A DNA stretch of 64,000 nucleotides from assembly GCA_027924585.1 (NCBI GenBank), contig BSBM01001932.1:124001-188000 (forward strand), given 5' to 3'. This stretch comes from Larix kaempferi. Its lineage: Eukaryota; Streptophyta; Pinopsida; Pinales; Pinaceae. Positions 59,591 through 64,000 of this stretch are shown piece after piece; positions within the stretch are counted from its first letter, which is position 1; each line of letters begins with the position of its first letter. The position numbers were made by a program, and so were the translations under genes. Under the pieces are notes generated by a model that was not told the DNA's origin, did not search any database, and saw only the letters and a list, made by a program, of their open reading frames with translations.

Positions 59591-60019
59591 TCATATGAAA
59601 ACATTGAAATGAAAATTAGCCATGAACTCTTGAAGTATCTGGCTTTTGATCTGCTTTAGAAGGAGAATGGGGGGGGAATCCCCACCATAAGTCTTCACAT
59701 TATCATCTATTTTTTTAGGAATGACCAAGCATGGCGAGTTTCTATCCATTGAAGAGCTAGAATTATGAATCTTGCCAAGGTCCCCAACAAAATCCTGTAG
59801 CACTGTTATTATTTTTTCTTGAGAAACATATTTCTCTTTCCATAATTCTATCTCAATTTCAACCTTTATCAACTTTTCCTTTATATGCTTCATTTGAGCT
59901 TCCAGAATATCGTGTTTTATATTACTAATGAGTTGATCCCTAGCATATTTTTCCTCCCATAATATTACCGATGAGTTGATTGCATTCCCCCTCATGAAAT
60001 AGGTCATTCCCTCTCTCAC
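59591..60019 (-). CDS. Hypothetical coiled-coil protein fragment
   Basis: A 142-codon open frame encodes a helical, charged product with a likely coiled coil (LWEEKYARDQLISNIKHDIL, HIKEKLIKVEIEIELWKEKY), then a Ser-rich and Pro/Leu tail. I do not recognise a family. The length without a stop in AT-rich DNA and the heptad-like pattern suggest real coding history. It resembles in style the accessory or Gag-linked proteins of plant retroelements. The start codon is uncertain and the reading may continue to the right through a stop. Confidence 0.4.
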   Translation of the reverse strand: MREGMTYFMRGNAINSSVILWEEKYARDQLISNIKHDILEAQMKHIKEKLIKVEIEIELWKEKYVSQEKIITVLQDFVGDLGKIHNSSSSMDRNSPCLVIPKKIDDNVKTYGGDSPPILLLKQIKSQILQEFMANFHFNVFI

Positions 60020-60224
60020 CAGTTAGAATCCCACCTAGGAACATGGACACTAATGCAATTTCCAAAATACACTTCTTTAGTTCTCTAAAGATAGCCAACT
60101 TCATGGAAAATTTTAAGAACCCCCCCTAAATTTCTATGTATAATAAATGGGTGAATTCCTATGATATATAGGAAAATATGAAGGGTATTTTATCAATATT
60201 ATATTATGTGTATATAAGTTTTTT

Positions 60225-60425
60225 GTGAATCTCTCCATGAAATATATAATCTTCTAAAATATTGGAAAATCTTTCACTAAATTATAAAACCTTCTAAAAT
60301 CTTGGCGAATCTTTTAGTGAATTATAAAACCTTGTAAAGTCTTGGATAATATTTTAGTAAATTATAAAGTCTTGTGAAGTCTTGGTGAATTTTTTGATAA
60401 AGTATAAAACCATATATAATAGTAG
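60225..60425. repeat. Five-copy 40-bp tandem repeat
   Basis: The landmark AATTATAAAACCTTCTAAA or a variant recurs near 60241, 60280, 60320, 60360 and 60400, a steady period of 40. Each unit continues with a CTTGG...AATCTTTTAGT-like segment. It is a young-looking minisatellite with modest divergence, 70 bases left of the aquaporin-like pseudogene. Confidence 0.85.
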
Positions 60426-60494
60426 GAAAACATATACAAAAATACTAAATAGGAGACAAATCTAAAAGAGAAACATTCACGCCACAACAGTAGG

Positions 60495-60824
60495 CTATCC
60501 AACCACAAAATATAATGTCAACCCTACAAAAATCCTTTGAGAACCATAAAATTCAATTAACAAAATAAGAAACATGTCAAAATACCTAACAAAACCCAAA
60601 GAAAAAGAAGCAACAAAGACAGTGGGATTCCAGGTTGTTCCACCCATGGCTTGTCCTATCAAGGAGAACACAAACAAAATGGCAATGATTATAAGCAACC
60701 TCATGCCCCCCTACATTCTCAAATACATGGCTATGAATGAAGTCCCAACCCCTAGTTATGATTCCCCAAACACCCACAAAAACGTTATTGTTGCATCGCC
60801 GATCACAAGCTTCACAATCCCCAT
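60495..60824 (-). pseudogene. SIP-type aquaporin pseudogene, N-terminal part
   Basis: From an ATG at 60824-60822 a single frame reads MGIVKLVIGDATITFLWVFG, then LGVGTSFIAMYL, LLIIIAILFVFSLIGQA and MGGTTWNPTVFVASFSLG. Plant small basic intrinsic proteins (SIP1) begin this way, and their first pore motif is NPT rather than NPA, as here. Two in-frame stops (after WVFGES and after YLRM) disable it. The remaining reading to a stop at 60495 (FVRYFDMFLILLIEF) does not match, so it may be intron. About 85 of some 240 residues are covered; the second half, with the NPA loop, was not found. SIPs are small channels of the endoplasmic reticulum. This looks like a captured or duplicated first exon. Confidence 0.75.
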
Positions 60825-60869
60825 GTTTCTTGGGGAAAATTTGGATATGAGACGATGGGATTCATAACT

Positions 60870-61329
60870 CACCTAAATGCAAATGGGTCACTATAAGACC
60901 TAATAGTAAATATCAACTATCCTTATCATGTGGACATTAAGCAACCTACAAAATGAGATTCAACCCATAGAACGAATGTAACTCCGACTTCGATTTTCAT
61001 GATCTATTAAAGTGAAAGAGCCCCTAGCAACTGCCATTTATGGAAATCGAGGGGAATGGGAGCTTCCTAGTGATTTTTGTGGGAGAACCGAGGTTTAAAT
61101 CCATTTTTAGAGGGGTGAAATCGTTTTATCTTGGCTTCCCTTTTTAAATTTGATGGGGTTAACCTCCTATTCATTAAAAATAAATAAATAAAATGTGGGC
61201 TAATCATACCTAATGGGTGTTTAATAAAAAAATATCCCATTAAAAATTTAAAACCCTAAATTTATCCCATGGGATAAGATTAGCCCCTAAAATTTTCCAT
61301 GCCCAACTTGGACCAACTCACCAATGATC
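60870..61329. other. Non-coding, no recognised feature
   Basis: Between the aquaporin-like pseudogene and Gag remnant G. AT-rich, no ORF, and no repeat ends seen; probably leader sequence of G. Confidence 0.35.
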
Positions 61330-62066
61330 TCTTCATTTCCCACAATGACCACTAGGAGGACATGCCTTGAAAACTACCCTATGATTTATCAAAATTTGAT
61401 GTTAAGTTGAAAGAAGACCCTAGGATACACATCGATACCTACAACTTGTGTTGTGACACCAATAATCTCAAAGATGATGCTGATAGGATTAAACTTTTTC
61501 AATGAAATTTAAGAGTTTCAATTTCCAACTAGTATATTGGATTACCAAAAAACAAATTTAGGAATTTCAAAACACTCACCATCAATATTTTGATATATAT
61601 TTTGATTTCCCTGTGTTGGGAAATGGACATAGAGATTATAACCACCTTGAGGCAATCTACCTTTACCCTTATTAACTATCACATTCATCAATGGTTACTT
61701 CATCATTGTTTATGTAAACACGTGAATATACCTCATGATCTACTTCATACACGGTTCATTAAGTCCCTTATCCCCTACATAGTATAAGAAGTGCTATCAT
61801 CTAACCCCTTGAAAATGTATAACACAATAAGCCTAGCCCTTAGACTCAAGCTAATGTACACAGAGATGGATTGCATGAATGTTTACATTCCTAATGCCCC
61901 TCACTTCCCATCAATGACTACCATGTTGGGACATGCTATTGATAGAATCATTGTATCTATCCAATATATTCCACCAGCCTCGAGTCCGCCACTGGTTGAT
62001 CCACACACATATAGAGGTATCAGGTTCACATTAGGACCACCCTTTCCATACATGCCCTCCACTTAA
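61330..62066 (+). pseudogene. Gypsy Gag remnant G
   Basis: The + strand reads KFDVKLKEDPRIHIDTYNL, NNLKDDADRIKLFQ-NLRVS, YIGLPKNKFRNFKTLTINI and, after a frameshift, ITTLRQSTFTLINYHIHQWL, NIPHDLLHTRFIKSLIPYI. A linker with GHAIDRIIVSIQYIPPASS follows. Block by block this parallels Gag fragment E (28.3-29.3 kb), so both derive from related elements. Several stops and at least two frameshifts are present. No protease or pol follows within the window. Confidence 0.7.
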
Positions 62067-63088
62067 TATGGAATACCCCACCCTATTCCCAAGAGTCCCA
62101 ACCAATCCCATACGTCACACAACAGATTTTGTTACAAGAGTGTGAAATAAACCCTACTCTAAGTGGTTGTGTTCTTAGAGACAATCAAAATAGAAATAGA
62201 GGAAAATAAAGGACTCATGCATGCAACACACTAACCTATCGTATGAAATAAAGGAATGGAAGAAACAAAATAATGAATCCATTAACTAGCATATAATATT
62301 CATAACATGATATAATGAAAGAATAATCAATGATATATTAATCCAACAGAAAATATATGACTTACAACACGTAGGAAGAAAACTTGATGCATCTAGGTGG
62401 GATCCAAAGCCTCTCCTTGTGATGGGTCCTTGACATCCTTCTGTAATTCAACTCCAAACTTGGAAGACAAAGTGGTGGAACTCTCAATGGTAGTGGGACG
62501 AGAGAATACGAGCTTAGTCTCCCCAAAAGAATTCTGACAACATAACCTTACTTTGGAATGTGGATGAACAATGTGACCTCAAGATATTTATTAACAGGTG
62601 AACAATGGAACCCTCTTTCGATCTAGCTTCCATGTGAACTCTCCCCATTACATTAATGAAGTTATGGGATAATAGTGGTTAAATAAGACTTTATAAAATG
62701 CTTTTTATGAATGCAAAGATTAGATTTGACGACATCCACATGTAGCCACTACATCATTTTATAGGTATGATGGAATTAATGAGTCAACAAAATAATGTTT
62801 TTTTTACTTTAGCATGATAGCACAAATTTTTAAAGCATTACCTTCACATTGCACACATGAAAAAAAGGGAGAATTAATGTGCTAAGAATATTTTGGTCAA
62901 CTTATGGTTTAACATGGATCAATACAACATGAATAAGGTCGCATGATGATGGAAAATGATAAATAATTATGGTAATGACTTCCATAGTGATGTTTCTAGA
63001 TGGAATTACTCAAATTGTACATGTGAGGAAAATTGGGTTGACAACACTCTCCACATGCCCAACCAAACCCATATGTTGCATAATAGTT
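62067..63088. other. Non-coding, no recognised feature
   Basis: Follows Gag remnant G. No zinc knuckle, protease or polymerase motif was found on either strand. Confidence 0.4.
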
Positions 63089-63412
63089 TTATGCTCCTAT
63101 CAAAACCCTAAATCCCACCACTTGAGAAGGGACATACCCAAATTTAAACTCCATCAATATATCTCCAACTCTTGTTAACACTCTAACAACATCAAAGATG
63201 AAATTTGTGCAAGGACCACCAGTCATTGTTTTGAATGGAGACACACCCCCAAAACTTATTAAAATAATAACAAATAGCTTGAGTAAGGTGGAAAGAACAA
63301 TAACCAACATATTAAAAACATTAAAATTGTTGGATAAAGTGGCATATAGGGGAGCCCCAATAATGGCATTGTTAAACACCAACGCCAAATCAGATCCCAC
63401 AATCAAAACCAA
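63089..63412 (-). CDS. Hydrophobic ORF of unknown origin
   Basis: A 107-codon frame has two hydrophobic stretches (residues about 1-25 and 33-55, including FNMLVIVLSTLLKLFVIILI), then GGVSPFKTMTGGP and a mixed tail. It might be a fragment of a membrane transporter pseudogene, because the N-x-x-x-x-G-x-P-L pattern recalls several carriers. The match is too weak to name a family, and AT-rich antisense DNA can give hydrophobic frames by chance. Confidence 0.2.
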   Translation of the reverse strand: MVLIVGSDLALVFNNAIIGAPLYATLSNNFNVFNMLVIVLSTLLKLFVIILISFGGVSPFKTMTGGPCTNFIFDVVRVLTRVGDILMEFKFGYVPSQVVGFRVLIGA

Positions 63413-64000
63413 AACTTAAATCGAGGAATTCAAGCATGCAAGCCCCAAAAACACAACAAACACCCTTGCATGGATTGCTCTAACAATCATTATACCCACA
63501 AATTTTCATTTATGCATGAAATTTGATGACAATTTTTCTATCCACTAGCATAAGCAACACTAGTCCATGTTGTTTTCATGATGACAGTAGACATCAACAT
63601 TGCCACTTATTCCCAATATTATGAGAGAGGCATCCAAACATAACGAACTTTCCCAACTATTGACCTTTTAGAAATAAAAATCCACAATTGAATTGACCCC
63701 TAAGGTGCTCAATCAACCCTTACATTGATTATGAAACCACCCTCATAGTTCAATGGCTCATAATTTTAATGTATTATATGACCTATCCAAAACACCTTGC
63801 ACTATGCATTACTTATATTTTTTTCAAAACTATCCTTCACAAAGGAATTTATTATTTGTTGTATTTGGGGCATTGATCCCTATTATGAAAGGTTATTCAC
63901 TTTTGACCCTGCTCAAATACACCCTCAAATTCCTTCATCTAGCACTTTCTAAATCCTAGTAAAAGCTGGAAGGGTTCTCGCACAATGAAATTCTAGATGA
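63413..64000. other. Non-coding, no recognised feature
   Basis: AT-rich DNA to the window edge. The short frame at 63753-63959 (+) has no recognisable domain. Confidence 0.4.

Noticed and set aside
63089-63412. A possible PIN-type auxin carrier pseudogene
   Set aside because: Only a loose N-x-x-x-x-G-x-P-L and hydrophobic pattern matches; the tail does not, so no family is claimed.
1-64000. tRNA genes, rRNA genes, CRISPR arrays or bacterial-type operons
   Set aside because: No cloverleaf sequences, regular spacer arrays or ribosomal sequences were seen; tRNA-like matches are only the short primer-binding sites.

Overview
This window reads as intergenic DNA from a large plant genome. It is packed with old LTR retrotransposons inserted into one another. 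I see no intact host gene, no bacterial operon, no rRNA or tRNA gene and no CRISPR array. The retroelement types (Ty3/gypsy and Ty1/copia with plant-type primer sites), the heavy decay, and transitions at CpG-like sites suggest a slowly purging seed-plant genome. A gymnosperm is likely, but that is inference, not proof.

Left part (1-15 kb): mostly non-coding, AT-rich DNA. It holds an LTR-like promoter region (1-900), a decayed helical ORF (910-1368), a CpG-rich LTR-like stretch (3.0-4.3 kb) and an (AT)20 microsatellite. The clearest feature is a 1,704-bp solo LTR (13356-15059) with 12-bp inverted ends and a perfect 5-bp target duplication.

Centre (15-46 kb): a nest at least five levels deep. 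Element A is a Ty3/gypsy on the + strand (primer site 15839, gag to 19574, gag/zinc knuckle/protease resuming at 45258). It is split by element B, a Ty3/gypsy on the - strand with a tRNA-Glu-like primer site (19575-45257). B is split inside its polymerase gene by element C, a Ty1/copia on the - strand (26513-39823, perfect GTCTT duplication). C has lost its middle, which is replaced by a gypsy gag (E, - strand) and by a copia integrase-to-RNase H segment (D, + strand). D is itself split by a 1.9-kb terminal-inverted-repeat element (32872-34791) filled with an AT-rich tandem array. Two relatives of that element sit in B. The order of insertion is secured where reading frames resume across the inserts (A/B and B/C).

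Right part (46-64 kb): a gag-only copia-type element (46526-54286, - strand) has two 1.7-kb LTRs and an intact 515-codon Gag with three zinc knuckles, but no pol. Next is a decayed gypsy with a chromodomain-like tail (F, 54.3-58.1 kb, + strand). After it come a coiled-coil ORF of unknown function, a 40-bp tandem repeat, a pseudogene resembling the first part of a SIP-type aquaporin (the only host-gene-like sequence recognised), and another gypsy gag remnant (G, about 61.3-62.1 kb).

Nothing here works together as a host system. Promoters, primer sites, polypurine tracts and coding regions all belong to retroelements at different stages of decay. All coordinates of decayed coding regions are approximate, and lineage names are from motif recognition only.
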